64,000 nucleotides of DNA from Symbiodinium natans (GCA_905221605.1 CAJNDS010001735.1:110001-174000); one strand, 5' to 3'; positions 1-11,804 are shown, numbered from the stretch's first letter. Notes: generated from the sequence alone by a model not told the origin. Translations and numbers: made by a program.

Positions 1-307
1 CTTCAGGTAGTTACTTTTGTCTAATTGAGGGTAATCAAGGTTCAGGGTGGCAACCATCGCCCTAGACCTCAAACCCAAAGCAAAAACCAGCAAAGAGTCC
101 TATGAGGAGTCACTCAAGAAAGCCCAGAAACACTGCCCCTGAGCTTCATACTCTCCCCAACAAGCTTCGCACTCGCTCCAACAAGGACGATTGACTAAGG
201 AAGCCCAGAAAAAACAAGACTAAAGATGATTGCAAGTTTAAGAATCCTAGCAAGCTTAATCCGCAATCGCCCCTAAACCTCTTCACTCCCTGCCGTAAAC
301 CTCCAAC

Positions 308-431
308 CTTGAACCCTAAAACCCAAATTAGGGTTTAGGGTTTAGGGCTTAGGGTTTAGGGTTTAGGGTTCAGGGTTCAGGGTTCAGGGTTTAGGGTTTA
401 GGGTTTAGGGTTTAGGGTTTAGGATTACCCT
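308..431 (+). repeat. Telomere-type TTTAGGG tract (intronic)
   Basis: Near-perfect TTTAGGG units with a few TTCAGGG variants, lying beyond the last visible exon of the methyltransferase gene. Positions 1-307 carry no exon I can support; they hold low-complexity sequence with scattered CCCTAAA-like words. Confidence 0.9.
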
Positions 432-443
432 AACCCTAAATGC

Positions 444-3400
444 AAGTGCCGTCTCCTGGGCGTCGCCCTTCACCAGGCGAACGGTGCCCTGGAGGCCGCT
501 AGTCTCCACCTGGTTCGGGGGTTTAGGGTTTAGGGTTTAGGGTTTAGGGTTTAGGGGTTAGGGGGTTTAGGGTTTAGGGTTTCGGGTTAGGGGCTTAAGG
601 GTTCAGGGCTTTGGGGTTTGGGGTTTGTGGGTCTAAGCTTTCGGGTTTGAGGGTTGTGGGTTTAGGGCTTAGGGGGGTTCGGGTTTCGGGTTCAGGGTTT
701 GCTGCTTACTAAACCATGAACTTCTGGGTTAGGGTGTGAGGGCGGGTTTCAAGGTTCCTGAGGTCCCTGTAGGGTTTTAGGGTTTAGGGTTTAGGGTTTA
801 GGGTTTAGGGTTTAGGGTTTAGGGTTTAGGGTTTAGGGTTTAGGGTTTTCGGGCTTAAGGGTTCAGGGCTTTGGGGTTTGGGATTTAGGGTTATCTTTGG
901 GGGGAAGGCGCCACCACACCTGCAAACCTCCAACAACCCTCAGCAGAAACCCCAGAAGCCTGCAAATCCTAAAGAAGCAAACGAGAGCCCTGAAGACACA
1001 ACCAAAAACTCAAAAACAAACCAGAGACCCTGAAAGCCACCCAACAAATCTAAATCCATGGAGAACAAAAAGCGAAAAGCGTAAAAACACCACCACAGAC
1101 ACTAAACCCTAAACCCTAAGCCCGAAACCCCCAAAGCCCGAAAGCCCTAAAGTCCTAAAGCCCTAAAGCCCTAAAGCCCGAAAGCCCGAAAGCCCGAAAG
1201 CCCGAAAGCCCTAAAGCCCTAAAGCCCTAAACCCCTAAACCCCTAAACCCCAAACCCTGCACCCTAAGCACACCTTGGCCACGCCCCTGCGCAGACCCTC
1301 AACCCTCAACCCTCAACCCTGAACCCTAAACCCAAAACCCAAAACCCGAAAGCCCTAAGCCCCAAGCCCTAAGCCCTAACCCTAAACCCCAAGCCCACCT
1401 TGGCCACGCCCCTGCGCAGCATCTCGCTGCTTGGGTCCACGCCCAGAACGGCGTCGGAGGCAGAGCCCAGCGACCTCGGGGAGCTGAGAGGCTGGGCTTA
1501 AGAGTTCAGTTGAGGATTTGGGGTTTAGGGTTTAGGGTTTAGGGTTTAGGGTTTAGGGTTTAGGGTTTAGGGTTTAGGGTTTAGGGTTTAGGGTTTAGGG
1601 TTTAGGGTTTAGGGTTTTCAGGCTGAGAAGTTCAGGGTTGTCAGGAATTGGATGCAACGGTTTAGTTGGATAACTTAGGCCAGTTGAGGGCTTTGGTGTA
1701 GTTTTGTGTTTGGGATTGCTTTTCTGAGGTTTGGGGTTTCAAGGCTTGAGGGTTCTGGGTTGAGGGCCTAAGAGTCTTTCTTGTACCGAAACACTCAAGC
1801 CGTAAACCCCCTAATTCCTAAATCCAAGACCCTAAACCCCATAACCCCCTAAAACCCTATAAGGACGAAGTCCTAAATCCTAAAACCCAAAACCCTAAAC
1901 CCTAAACCCCAAACCCTAAACCCTAAACCGCAAACCCCAAAAACCCAAAGCCAGGCAGGCTCAGCGCTTCGAAGGGCCCCGGCCGGAGTTGCTGCCCCAC
2001 GAGGATGCCAACGTCCGCCGTGCCCGTGGCCAGGTCTAAGACCTGTGACACGTAGGGTTTAGGGTTTAGTGTTTAGGGTATAGGGTTTAGGGTTTAGGGT
2101 TTAGGGTTGAGGATTAAGGGCTTGTAGGATTTGTAGGGCTTGTAGGGTTTGTAGGGCTTGTAGGGTTTACAGGGTTTATAGGGCTCTACAGGGTGTTATG
2201 GAGGTTTAGAGGGTGCATAGGGCTTTATAGGGTTTTATAGGGTTTAAAGGGTTTGTAGGGTTTGTTGGGTTTACTGGGCTTCGGGTTTAGGGGGTAAGGG
2301 GTTTAGGGTTTAGGTAGGAAGCGATGTGCTGAGTCACGCGCAGCCACTCCCCTGAACTATATACAACCGAATTACATGAACTACACAGAACTACGCAGAA
2401 CTACGCAGAACGACACAGAGGGAAACGCACACACACACACACACACACCCAATAAGGTGAAAGTTTGAGATTTCTTGGGTTTGGGGGTGCACGGTCTGCC
2501 ACTCTAACAACGAGACAGAGGAGTCTGGGTCAATATTCATCGGAACGCACGGTAGGGCCAAAAGGATATTTCCCAAGATGGTGGTCCTCCCAGTGCCCAA
2601 AAGAGTATATCCTTGACATGAGAACTCACGAAAGGCATCCCCAATTCCTAGTAAATGAAGCTCCTGTATCCTACCAAAACTCGATGCACATGGACCATGA
2701 ACCCTTTTCGGGCTCCATTCGTAACAGTTTAAGCCCTAAACCCTAAACCCTGAACCCTAGACCCTAAACCCTAAACCCTAAACCCTAAACCCTAACCCCT
2801 AAACCCTAAACCCTGCCTTGTCCTCTGCCTGCAGCTGGAGGCAGTCCTTTGAGGGGCTTTCAGTTGAGGGTTTAGGGTTTAGGGTTTAGGGCTCAGGGCT
2901 TAGGGTTTAGGGTTTAAGGCTTAAGGCTTAATAAGGCTAAGGGCTTAGGGTTTAAGGCTTAGGGCTTATGGTTTAGGGAAGGTTTAAGGTTTAAGGCTTC
3001 GGGCTTAGGTTTATGCGGGTTTAGGTTTCTGAGTGTTAGGGCTTAGGGTTTCGGGTGTAGGGCTTTGGGCTTAGGGTTTTGGGGCTTAGGGTTTCTGAGT
3101 GTAGGGTTTTTTAGGGTCCAGGGTGTAGGGTTTAGGGCCTTGGGCTCGGGGTTCTTGGTAGGGTTATCCAGGAGGAAGTCTTGAGCGTTGAAAGCGAAGC
3201 AAGAGTGAGTTGTGCACTCGCTATTGGCTGTCGCCACTTGCAGGCGGCAGATGCACATGACAGGTGCGGCTGTGAGTTGAGAGAATCAAGAATCGATTGA
3301 ATTGGATGCTTAATGAGCCCATCCAAATCAACCTCGCGGAAGAACGCTCTGGGAACCCAGCATCGCTGCACGGCTATGTGCTGCCGGGTCGTCTTGCCTC

Positions 3401-4680
3401 GCAGACAAAAGCCGTGGGAAGCCACCCTCGTTGGCCATGGACTTCTGCGTAGGCCTTATCGGACGTGTTCTCACGGTGTCGGAGGAGATCTCCTTCTTGG
3501 AGCGGCATGTAGTCGGCTCCGAACCCTAAACCCTAAACCCTAAACCCTAAACCCTAAACCCTAAACCCTAAACCCTAAACCCTAAACCGTAGGTGGCCCT
3601 CGAAAAGCCCCTTCGAAAAGCCCTTGCGAGGTTCCTCGAGCTCGAGGTCGCCGATGATTTGAGAAATTTCAGCGCAAGACTGCAACAAAAGCTGAGACAC
3701 TATCGGAGCCCAAAATGAGCTCATATCATCTTTATGTAGGAAGTATACGGCCATCGCATCGTAAGTCGTAAGTTACTTGCCTCAACCCTAAACCCAAAAC
3801 TCCTAAACCCTTGAATCAGGAGATGATGTTGGAGATCATTCCGACCCCTGTGTTGACAGTGTTGACTATCCCAGCCACCCATTTGGCTCAAATGTTCGCA
3901 GTTCCCACATCATTAGAGTTAGAGAACAGGCTTGAAAGACTTCATGAATTTTACAGGGCTCAAAGACTCTAATGCCTGGGTGGTTGTTCATTGAAAGGCT
4001 GAGGGTGTAAGCCATAACGCTCCTTCACCATCGTGCTCCGCCAGTGCTGGTCGAGCCCCAGCGACATCCACCTGGCTTGCTACACAACGGACGCGATGGC
4101 TGTGGCACAGGACGGACCGCAGCACTTGAGAACCCTGAACCCCTTAACCCCTAAAACCCCCTAAAGCCCTTTAAAAAAAAACGCCTAAAACACCCTTAAG
4201 AACCAAAAAACAAACCCAAAAAACCTCAAGACCCCCAAGCTCCGATGTCCCAACTCCCCGGGCAAGGAGCGCTATACATCTTAGGCCCTTGGAGACTCCC
4301 GCCCTGTAATAGGGTGCAGGGCTAGGGTAGGGATTACTTGTTTCAGCACGCAAAATCTGTCATGTCTTTGGGTGTTTCAGAATTTCTGAGCTTGTGTGTG
4401 ACCATTAAGGGTTGGGGGGGGGGGGGGGTACCTAGCCCTAACCCTAAAGCAGCAAGAATCCTAGATACTTTGCCAGTCCTCATCCAAGCCGGTACCAAGC
4501 GCTAACCTACCGCAAGTACAGGTCATAAGGGGCCTCCGTATGTCATAACCCCAAACCCTAGATCCAAAACCCTAAAGACATCGATCGCATCCTCAATCTC
4601 GGACAAGCAGCTTATTGGTGGAGTCGTACACGAAGGCGATGCGGTCGAACATACTGCCGGATCCCATCCGGGGGGCAGCC
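444..4680 (-). CDS. UbiE/COQ5/MenG-type quinone C-methyltransferase, split gene, 3' end beyond window
   Basis: Six exons on the minus strand, read from high to low coordinate: about 4612-4653 or further upstream (MFDRIAFVYDSTNK, the family's N-terminal signature), 4023-4071 (WMSLGLDQHWRSTMVK), 2817-2846 (DCLQLQAEDK), 1953-2042 (VLDLATGTADVGILVG, the SAM-binding motif I), 1399-1491 (LGVDPSSEMLRRGVAK, motif II) and 444-509 (GTVRLVKGDAQE, motif III-like GDA). Joined in this order they follow the family alignment without gaps. The family C-methylates the quinone ring in ubiquinone, menaquinone or phylloquinone synthesis; the organelle cannot be told. Introns consist mainly of TTTAGGG/CCCTAAA tracts. 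Best-fit donors include GC (after 4612 and 444), GA (after 4023) and GT (after 1399). The C-terminal third should lie left of position 1, and the first coding exon lies above 4653. Family identity is firm; exact splice points are inferred. Confidence 0.85.
780..846 (+). repeat. Telomere-type TTTAGGG tract
   Basis: About nine uninterrupted TTTAGGG units inside the intron between methyltransferase exons 1399-1491 and 444-509. The rest of that intron (510-1398) is degenerate TTTAGGG, CCCTAAA and CCCGAAAG-type words. Confidence 0.9.
1271..1419. repeat. 24-nt direct repeat of an exon end flanking a CCCTAAA-rich tract
   Basis: The 24 nt at 1271-1294 recur exactly at 1396-1419. The second copy covers the last codons and the donor of the methyltransferase exon 1399-1491. 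The roughly 100 nt between them is CCCTAAA/CCCTAAG-type repeat. The arrangement looks like a flank duplication accompanying insertion of telomere-type DNA. Confidence 0.85.
1519..1615 (+). repeat. Telomere-type TTTAGGG tract (intronic)
   Basis: About 14 perfect TTTAGGG units within the intron upstream of methyltransferase exon 1399-1491, ending in a degenerate TTCAGGC word. Confidence 0.9.
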
Positions 4681-4817
4681 GGACCCTCCTCTTTGCAGTG
4701 TACGGTTCATGGGGCTTGTGGGGGCATACTTCGCAGGTACGTTGGATGTGGAGGGTACAGAAGGGCACATAGGGTTAAGCCGAAGATCAAGGCTGGCCCT
4801 ACACTAAACTCTAAACC

Positions 4818-4818
<1 letters not shown>

Positions 4819-4893
<75 letters not shown>
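4819..4893 (+). repeat. (AGT)n microsatellite
   Basis: About 25 AGT triplets. The poly-serine reading they give on the plus strand is an artefact of the repeat. The stretch 4890-5040 that follows is G-rich low-complexity sequence. Confidence 0.95.
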
Positions 4894-4894
<1 letters not shown>

Positions 4895-5331
4895 CTCCTC
4901 AAACCTGCGGGGGAGAGCCTCGGGGGGGGGCCTTCAAGGCTTGAATTTGGGGCGGGGGGGAGCTTCGAAATTTTCGGGGGGAAGCGGGGGGGGGGGGGGG
5001 GGGAGGGCCTCCCTACTCAACCCTAAACCCTACCTTGCGGACCAAATGAACCAAAATTGGGGTCATACACCCTACACTTCTATAATCCCCTTTTAGGGTT
5101 CATGTAGGTCCCCAAGGCAAACAACCCCCAAACCCTAAATCGAACCCCAAACAAACTGCTTGTTGAAGTCGCTCATCCAAACCAACCCCTAAACCCGAAA
5201 ACTACTCAACCTGAACCTCCTAAACCCCAAGCCCCTAAGGCCTAAACCCTAACCCTATACCCTAAACCCTAGCCCTAAACCCTAAACCCTAGCCCTAAAC
5301 CCTAAACCCCAAACCCCTACATGTGCATTAC

Positions 5332-5869
5332 AAGGTCCGCCTTCGACGCTTCGGTTGCATCGGTCAAGACCTCCTCGGCAGGTGGCGCCTCAGTGGCCTG
5401 CGTGCCTGGAGGAGGCTCACCCTAAACCCTAAACCCTAAACCCTAAACCCTAAACCCTAAACCCTAAACCCTAAACCCTAAACCCTAAACCCTGAACCCT
5501 GAACCCTGAACCCTGAACCCTGAACCCTAAACCCTAAACCCTAAACCCTCAACCCTAACCCTAAACCGTTCCTGGTTGTTTAGGGTTTTTAGGGTTCAGG
5601 CGTTTAGGGTCTAGGTGTTTGGGAAGTGCTTCTGATTCAGGGTCTTAGCGTGTTCAAGACTCCTTGAGATGTAGAGCATGGTCTTAGAACCACTTCTTGA
5701 AAGTGCATCTTGTATTGATGGCTACCGTTGTTTTGATTACGAACTAAACCCGAAACCACAGTCACCAAAGGCAATATGGGCCCTAAACTCCAAACCCATC
5801 CAAACCCTGCACCCTAACATGCGCCCAGGCCTTCGAGCTTGGTCACGGTGGGCGTCTCGACCATGACCT
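5332..5869 (-). CDS. Two coding exons, unknown protein (5825-5869 and about 5332-5405)
   Basis: The minus strand at 5825-5869 reads VMVETPTVTKLEGLG between an AG acceptor and a GC donor. At about 5332-5405 (possibly from 5416) it reads GTQATEAPPAEEVLTDATEA and ends SKADL at a GTAATG donor. Between them lie about 190 nt of pure CCCTAAA and CCCTGAA repeat (5420-5570). They lie just upstream of the methyltransferase signature exon, so they may be its N-terminal or transit region or the tail of another gene. No family recognised. Confidence 0.55.
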
Positions 5870-5997
5870 CTCAGTTAGAGAGGTTCGTCGATATATACTT
5901 GGTGGGGGCGGGTGGGGGGGGGGGGGGGGATTCTGCCAACACTCAGGTGGCCTAAACCTATATGTCAGGGCACTTCTTCTACCAGAGGTTAAAAATC

Positions 5998-6790
5998 CCC
6001 AAGTCGTCCATGGGCATCAGCGCTAGCTTGGGGGCGTAATTAGCGTTTAGGGTTTGGAGGTTTGGGGTTGAATGCCTTGGCGGCAACTAAGTGGGAACAT
6101 GTTGGAGCCCCCCACTCTAGTGAAGAGACGGGACCCTCCAAAGCTCAGCGATTGTAGGGTTGACGGCGTTCGGGCGCTAGGTTTAGGGCTTCGCGTTTGG
6201 GGAGGGTTGTAGGGTTTGGGGCCCGGTCTAGGTATTGCGGGCGTTTACATGCAATGATCGATTCTGAACGATACACGGCTGATGCATCTCAGACTGCTGC
6301 TCCTGTGTCTGGGCATCTAGGGTTTGCGGCTTCGGGTTTAGGATTTAGGGTTTAGAGTTACTCTTCCCAAGGTATTCGACCCATGGTTGAACAATGAACA
6401 ATTGACATATTTCTGAACCCTGCCACAAAAAACAACCTGTCACTAAATGCAGAAATAGTAAGAAACAACGCTACCCTCCAAAAAGCATTAACTGCAATGT
6501 TCATAAAAGCCCTTTTCGACATGACTCGCGAATCGCGAACGACATAAGGAAAACAACAGCAACCGTACTCATACAAAGTAACATATTAACACATCAAGAC
6601 CCCAAGTAGCAACCACTAACCACATCAGCAAACAAGCGGCCGAAGAAGAGTTCAAGAGCACCCTCTCCCAGGACCTGAACCCGAAGGCCCAACTCGAGAT
6701 CCGCCCAGGGGCTGCCACGATGACCGCCATGGGGATGGCGAGCACGGCCCCCGCGCAACGGCAGAAGCTTCCCAGGAAGCCCATGGGTGG
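5998..6790 (-). other. Possible exons, strand uncertain
   Basis: At 5998-6040 the minus strand reads YAPKLALMPMDDLG. At about 6640-6790 both strands are open: plus gives FKSTLSQDLNPKAQLEIRPG after an ATCAG acceptor, minus gives the hydrophobic GAVLAIPMAVIVAAPG. Codon third positions are similarly GC-rich in both. The array here is minus, which favours the hydrophobic reading, but I cannot decide. The stretch 6060-6640 has no supported exon. Confidence 0.3.
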
Positions 6791-7383
6791 CGACGAGGGG
6801 GGGGGCAGAAAGTCTCGGGGTTCAGGGCTGCGCGTCGGAAAGCTATGGGGCTGGCTATGGGGTGTAGTAGCTGGAGTGAGGCGTCTGTACGTCTACCCTG
6901 GGGCAAGGTGTCGGGAAAGCAGCGTTCGCATTCGAGCAACGTGGTGAGAGATCTAACGCCAGATTGGGGTCAGTCCCACCCTCAATGCTAAACCCTATGC
7001 CATCAAGGATGTTCTTCTTCAACCGCTAACCACTAAACCCACAACTTCTGATTCGTAAGTGCTTCTCAGGAGCCAGGCTCGGGCGTGGCGAAACGAGAAC
7101 GTCATGAACGCGGCTCGGAGTATTTCTATTTGAGGGTTTGGCTGGCTTTATGCCTAACAGCTTTGTTGTTTGGGCTTTCGGGCTGGGGGACTTAGGCGGC
7201 ACACGAGATTCATGCTCTTAGCTGTATGAGGAGGGTAGGGTATATTTTGCTGCTATTGGCGAGGTTCCATGTAAACACTGGTGTGTGTAGATAGCTTGTG
7301 ACCTTTTGGGGGGTACGAGTAATTCTAACATATTCAAACCATACTTCATACGACCCTTTCAGCAAGGGTCTTGGGTTTCGGGT

Positions 7384-9842
7384 CTGTGGGGCTTCGGGAT
7401 CGAGTACTTCGCGTTCGAGCTTCGGTGGCATAGGGCACGCCAGGGCTTCGAGTTCAGATTCTTCTCAACCCAAAACCCTAAACCCTAAACCCTAAACCCT
7501 AAACCCTGAACCCTGAACCCTAGCCCTAAACCCTGAACCCTTAGGCCTAAACCCTAAACCCTAAACCCTAAACCCTAAACCCTAAACCCTAAACCCTAAA
7601 CCCTGAACCCTAAACCCTAAACCCTACATGCGCAGATGCTTTGGACTCGGCTTGTCTTCCCCCAAACTGCGCCCAGGTGTGGTCTAGGCTTTAGGTGGGT
7701 CTTATGGGGCTTATAGGGGTGTTATAGGGGGGTTCAATACAACTACACCACTAATTAAACCTGAACCCTAAACCCTAAACCCTCAACCCTCAACCCTAAA
7801 GCCTAAAGCCTAAAGCCTAAAGCCTAAAGCCTAAAGCCTAAAGCCTAAACCCTTCTTTGATCACATCAGAGCTTGATCTTCGAAAGGTGCTATGTTTGGA
7901 AAGCTTGGCTTGCGCGGCTCATGTCTGACAAAAATCACGCATGCACCCAGAGCCTGCCTATCCTGAACATACGCCTTTGCTGAACAATCCTTCTGAAGAC
8001 GATCCTCCTAGAGCCAAGAATTCAACACAGCATCCCAAGAGTAGGCTTTCGGCTTTAGGGCTTGGGGTTTAGGGGCTTAGGGGTTTAGGGGTTTAGGGGT
8101 TTAGGGGTTTAGGGGTTTAGGGTTTCGGGTTTCGGGTTTCGGGTTTGGGGTTTAGGGTTTAGGGTTTAGGGTATAGGGTATAGGGCATAGGGTTTAGGGT
8201 TTAGGGTTTAGGGCTTAGGGCTTAGGGTTTAGGGTTTATAGGGCAAGAAGTCCCTTTCGCGCCTTGCGCTGCGCCGGCGTCATGGTCTCCCAGAGCTGCT
8301 GGAACGCCGGGTTCTTGGGGCCCATAGCAGCGATGTCCTCCTGCTTAAGGCTCTTGGAGGACTTGTTGTCATCACTTATTCTAATATTTTTAAAAAAAAT
8401 TTTGTCTTGGCTCTTGGAGGACTTGTTGTGATAACTTATTCGGGTGTTTTTTTCAAGGTTTTGCGGAAGGTTTTACGGTTTTTTTCACAGGGGTTTTGCT
8501 CTGTTTAGGGTTTTGGGTTTGGGGTTGAGGGAACCATGAACCCAGTGCGGTTGGTTTGGGAATTGGTTGATACGTGACGGGGGTCACACCCGACCTGATG
8601 CCAGTTAGGCCTTCAGTGGCATAAGGCATGACGAGAAAAAAAAACATGGCCTAGCCTGCCACAAGAGCAAAGGCGAAACTGGCAAGAAAAGGGCACGGAG
8701 GCAACGACAAGCTAAGCCCTGAACCCTAAACCCTGAACCCTAAACCCTGAACCCTGAACCCTAAACCCTGAACCCTGAACCCTAAACCCTACACCCTGAA
8801 CCCTGTTCCCTGAACCCTATTCCAAAAGAATACTCACAAACCCACCTCCTCGTCCTGCTCATTGTCGGGGTCCTCATGGTCTTCAAGGTCAAGGGGTTCG
8901 GGTTCAGGTTAGGATGTCTCCCCTTTTTCTAACAGTCCTTAATAGGGATGATAATCGGGTACAAGAACCCCTATTAAGGACTGTCAGTATAAGGGGGTAC
9001 ATCCCAAGGTTCAGAAGTTTAGGGCAGAATTCGCACTCCTCAGGTTGGCAAGGAACGTTCAAGGCATAACTTGGTTTAGAGGCTCGAGAGGAAACCTTAA
9101 GCCCTTCACCCTGAAACCCGCAACACCCCTAAGACCCTTACACCCCTAAACCCTGAACGAAGAAGGTTCCTAACAACCCTTGAGCCCGAAACCCTTACCC
9201 CCTTAAGCTCTTCACCCTTACGCCCTCAAACCCTTAAACCCTGAAACCTCCTTAAACACCTAAAGCCCCCTTAATCCCTTAAACCCTCAAACCCGGCAAC
9301 CCTTAAGCCACAAAAACGCTAAACCCCCTGAACCCCAGGGTTTAGGGTTTAGGGTTTAGGGTTTAGGGTTTGGGGTTTGGGGTTTCGACCCTCAAACCCT
9401 GAACTCTGTAACCCTAAACCCCCGAAACCTCGCGCAGCTAGTGGGTTCGACCTCCGGGGCGGGAAGCCCTAAGCACTAAGGCAAATAAACCCGATAAACC
9501 ACATGAACCCTGACAAGCTTGTGCCTTATCCCCAAAACCCACAAACCAAAAGTAAAAGAGGCTGAATCCGATAAACTTAGAATATACAGGAAAAACCCAT
9601 GAAGTCCCCTAGGTCCACGATCGATCCAGCCTGCGGAGGGCCAAAAAACCCCTAAGGAAAAAGCCACTAAAAACCTAAACCCTAAACCCTAAGCCCTAAC
9701 CCTAAACCCTGAACCCTAAGCCCTAAACCCTAAACCCTAAACCCTAACCCCCTAAAAAGAAACCAAATCCTACGGAGTTGCTTGCGCCTTCGGCTGCGGC
9801 AGGCGGCTGGGCCTCTTCGGCACGTTGGCGAACCTCGGCTTG
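7384..9842 (-). CDS. Exon chain of an unknown acidic/charged protein (9774-9842, 8846-8880, 8245-8374, about 7384-7462)
   Basis: In transcript order: 9774-9842 is exactly 23 codons (QAEVRQRAEEAQPPAAAEGA then SNS) with AAG acceptor and GTAGGA donor. 8846-8880 reads DHEDPDNEQDEE with a GTGGGT donor. 8245-8374 reads SLKQEDIAAMGPKNPAFQQL then WETMTPAQRKARKGLL with a GC donor. About 7384-7462 reads ESELEALACPMPPKLEREVL. Introns are CCCTAAA/TTTAGGG tracts plus an inverted-repeat element (8910-9006). No domain recognised; the composition suggests a soluble, partly disordered protein. Confidence 0.6.
8349..8441. repeat. 33-nt direct repeat spanning an exon-intron junction
   Basis: The sequence at 8349-8381 recurs at 8409-8441 with two mismatches. 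The first copy includes the beginning of minus exon 8245-8374 and its acceptor; the second lies just upstream in the intron. It is a second case of a duplicated splice-junction segment. Confidence 0.85.
8910..9006. mobile_element. Inverted-repeat element, family D copy 1
   Basis: The ends are inverted copies of ggatgt..CCCCTT..TAACAGTCCTTAATAGGG. The element is about 97 bp, with a short unrelated centre and no coding capacity, like a MITE. It lies in an intron of the minus-strand gene. Related copies are at 19950-20052 and 42369-42469, with partial copies at 32627-32685 and 55092-55160. Confidence 0.75.
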
Positions 9843-10124
9843 CTTGTTTAAGGGTTTAGGGGTTTAGGGGTTTAGGGTTTAGGGTTTAGGGTTAGGGTTA
9901 AGGGATAAGGGATAAGGGATAAGGGATAAGGGATAAGGGATAAGGGTTAAGGGTTAAGGGTTAAGGGTTAAGGGTTTAGGGTTTAGGGTTAAGGGTTTAG
10001 GGCTTAGGGCTTAGGACTCAGGGTTGTGAACACCGAACTCCTCTTCTTCCCCACGAACTCAGAACCAGTAGGTCTCGGAGGGTTAGGGCGCTGGGTCTCT
10101 TGGTGGCCCAGTAACCATATTGCA

Positions 10125-10212
10125 ATACGGGCACCCTTTTTGGGGTTAGTTACTTCATAAGGGAACGTTGAACCAAAAAAAGGGACAAAGGGCACTGGCG
10201 GCACTGGGCTAC
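10125..10212. mobile_element. Introner-like element, family A copy 1
   Basis: On the minus strand it begins GTAGCCCAGTGCCGCC and carries CTTTTTTTGGTTCAACGTTCCCTTAT. The same words, in the same order, open the element at 21353-21444, where it starts immediately at an exon end. A truncated copy is at 51203-51246. Confidence 0.6.
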
Positions 10213-10380
10213 CCAGGGTTTAGCGGCTTGGGATTTCGTGTCCGAGGCCTTGGGGTTGAGGGGACAGGCGAGGTGGCTAACCTAGACCCTAGGCCCTGAC
10301 CATAAACCCTAAACCCTAAACCCTAAACCCTAAACCCGGCATTAGGGACTTGTCCTAACCCTGTATGGAGATGTTCATAC

Positions 10381-10902
10381 AGTGACATTGCTTGCGGCCA
10401 GGAAAAATGATGACGCACTTCTTGGCTTTTGAAGCTTTAGGTCTCCCAGGTTATTTGCAGGTCTGGGGTTCAGGGATTTAGGGTTTAGGGTCCTGGGTTT
10501 AGGGTTTAGGGTTTAGGGTTTAGGGTTTCGGGTTTAGGGTTTAGGGTTTCGGGTTTAGGGTTTAGGGTTTAGGGTTCAGGGTTTAGGGTCTAGGGTGTTG
10601 GAAGGAGGGTGGATATAGAGCCCCCGCCCCAGAGGGCCCCAGGGTTTACATAAACACTAAACCCGAAACCCGGGCTGAGGGTTTAGGGCTGAGGTACGTG
10701 CCATAAACCATGGCCCTAGACCCTGGGGCCCTAAACCCTAAGTTTTAAATAGGAGAGGTTTAGGGTTTAGGGTCTAGGGTTTAGGGTTGTGGGTCCTGAC
10801 CCCACTGCTGTGGCCGCTGCTGCTTCAGAAGCCGCTGCTTAGGGAAGAGCGCCGGGAACCATGTGCTGCCTGGCATCGGAGGACTTGTTGAGGCTTCATG
10901 GT
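10381..10902 (-). CDS. Two coding exons, unknown protein (10801-10902, 10381-10425)
   Basis: 10801-10902 reads DHEASTSPPMPGSTWFPALF then PKQRLLKQQRPQQWG on the minus strand, with acceptor AAAG and a possible GTCAGG donor. 10381-10425 reads KKCVIIFPGRKQCH with donor GTATGA. The intron between them is a TTTAGGG tract. No family recognised. Confidence 0.5.
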
Positions 10903-11159
10903 CTTTAACACCGAAACCCTAAACCCTAACCCTTCTAAATCCCATGGCCATAGACCTGAAGCCCGATATGCCCTGACATCGGAATAAGCAATTATTCAAC
11001 TAAACTCTGAACCCTAAACCCAAACCCCAAACTGAAAGCCCCGATCCCTAAGCTTACATGCCCAAGGGCCCTATACCCGAACACCCTACACCGCGTAAAC
11101 CGTGCGTCTGCAAGATTGACCCCTTTATGCCCAGCTCTACGAATACCGACTTACCGAAC

Positions 11160-11285
11160 CCTCATCCCAAAGAATGACACCCTAAACCCTAAACCCTAAA
11201 CCCTAAACCCTAAACCCTAAACCCTAAACCCTAAACCCTAAACCCTAAACCCTAAACCCTAAACCCTAAACCCTAAACCCTAAAG
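11160..11285 (-). repeat. (CCCTAAA)n tract
   Basis: About 17 perfect units at 11179-11284, intronic relative to the neighbouring minus exons. The stretches 10905-11160 and 11290-11510 hold only low-complexity sequence with no supported exon. Confidence 0.9.
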
Positions 11286-11532
11286 GGCCATAAATGATCC
11301 AGGCCCTAGATGCCCCAATCCGGCCTTTCAGACTCTCGCGGCCTAAGCCCTAAACCTTAAACCCATGCTCCCCTGACAACCTCAATAAAAGCATGCTTTG
11401 TTTCATATATTCCCTAGGGTTTTATCGAAATATACCCTAAACCCGAAAACCTCAACCCTAAACCCCAAACCCTAAACCCTGAACCCTAAACCCTAAACCC
11501 TAAACCCTAAAGGGGGCATTAGAAACCCTAGC

Positions 11533-11596
11533 CTTTGCGACTCTCGAGGTCGCGCAAGGTCCGCAGGTTGTCCCGCGACATCTCAGCAGCCGCATC
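11533..11596 (-). CDS. Coding exon, unknown helical protein
   Basis: Minus-strand reading DAAAEMSRDNLRTLRDLESR follows a TTACAG acceptor and ends at AAAG|GCTAGG (GC donor). It is charged and helix-like. Flanked on both sides by telomere-type tracts, so part of a spliced gene. Confidence 0.6.
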
Positions 11597-11804
11597 CTGT
11601 AAGGAGCGCGGTTGAGGAGGTCTAGGGCTAGGGGTTTGGGTTTTGGGTTTACGGTTTAGGGTTTAGGGGTTAGGGGTTAGGGGTTAGGGGTTAGAGTTAG
11701 GGGTGTCAGCGTTTTGGGCATGCCAAGTCCGCAAAAATGCCTTGGGTTTAGGGTTTACGGTTTAGGCTGTAGGGTAGTTGGGGTTTTGGCTTTCGGGTTT
11801 AGGG

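Noticed and set aside
3876-3898. Resemblance to the dinoflagellate spliced leader (CCATTTTGGCTCAAG)
   Set aside because: Only CATTTGGCTCAA matches, with a missing T and the wrong upstream bases. Too short to call a relic spliced leader.
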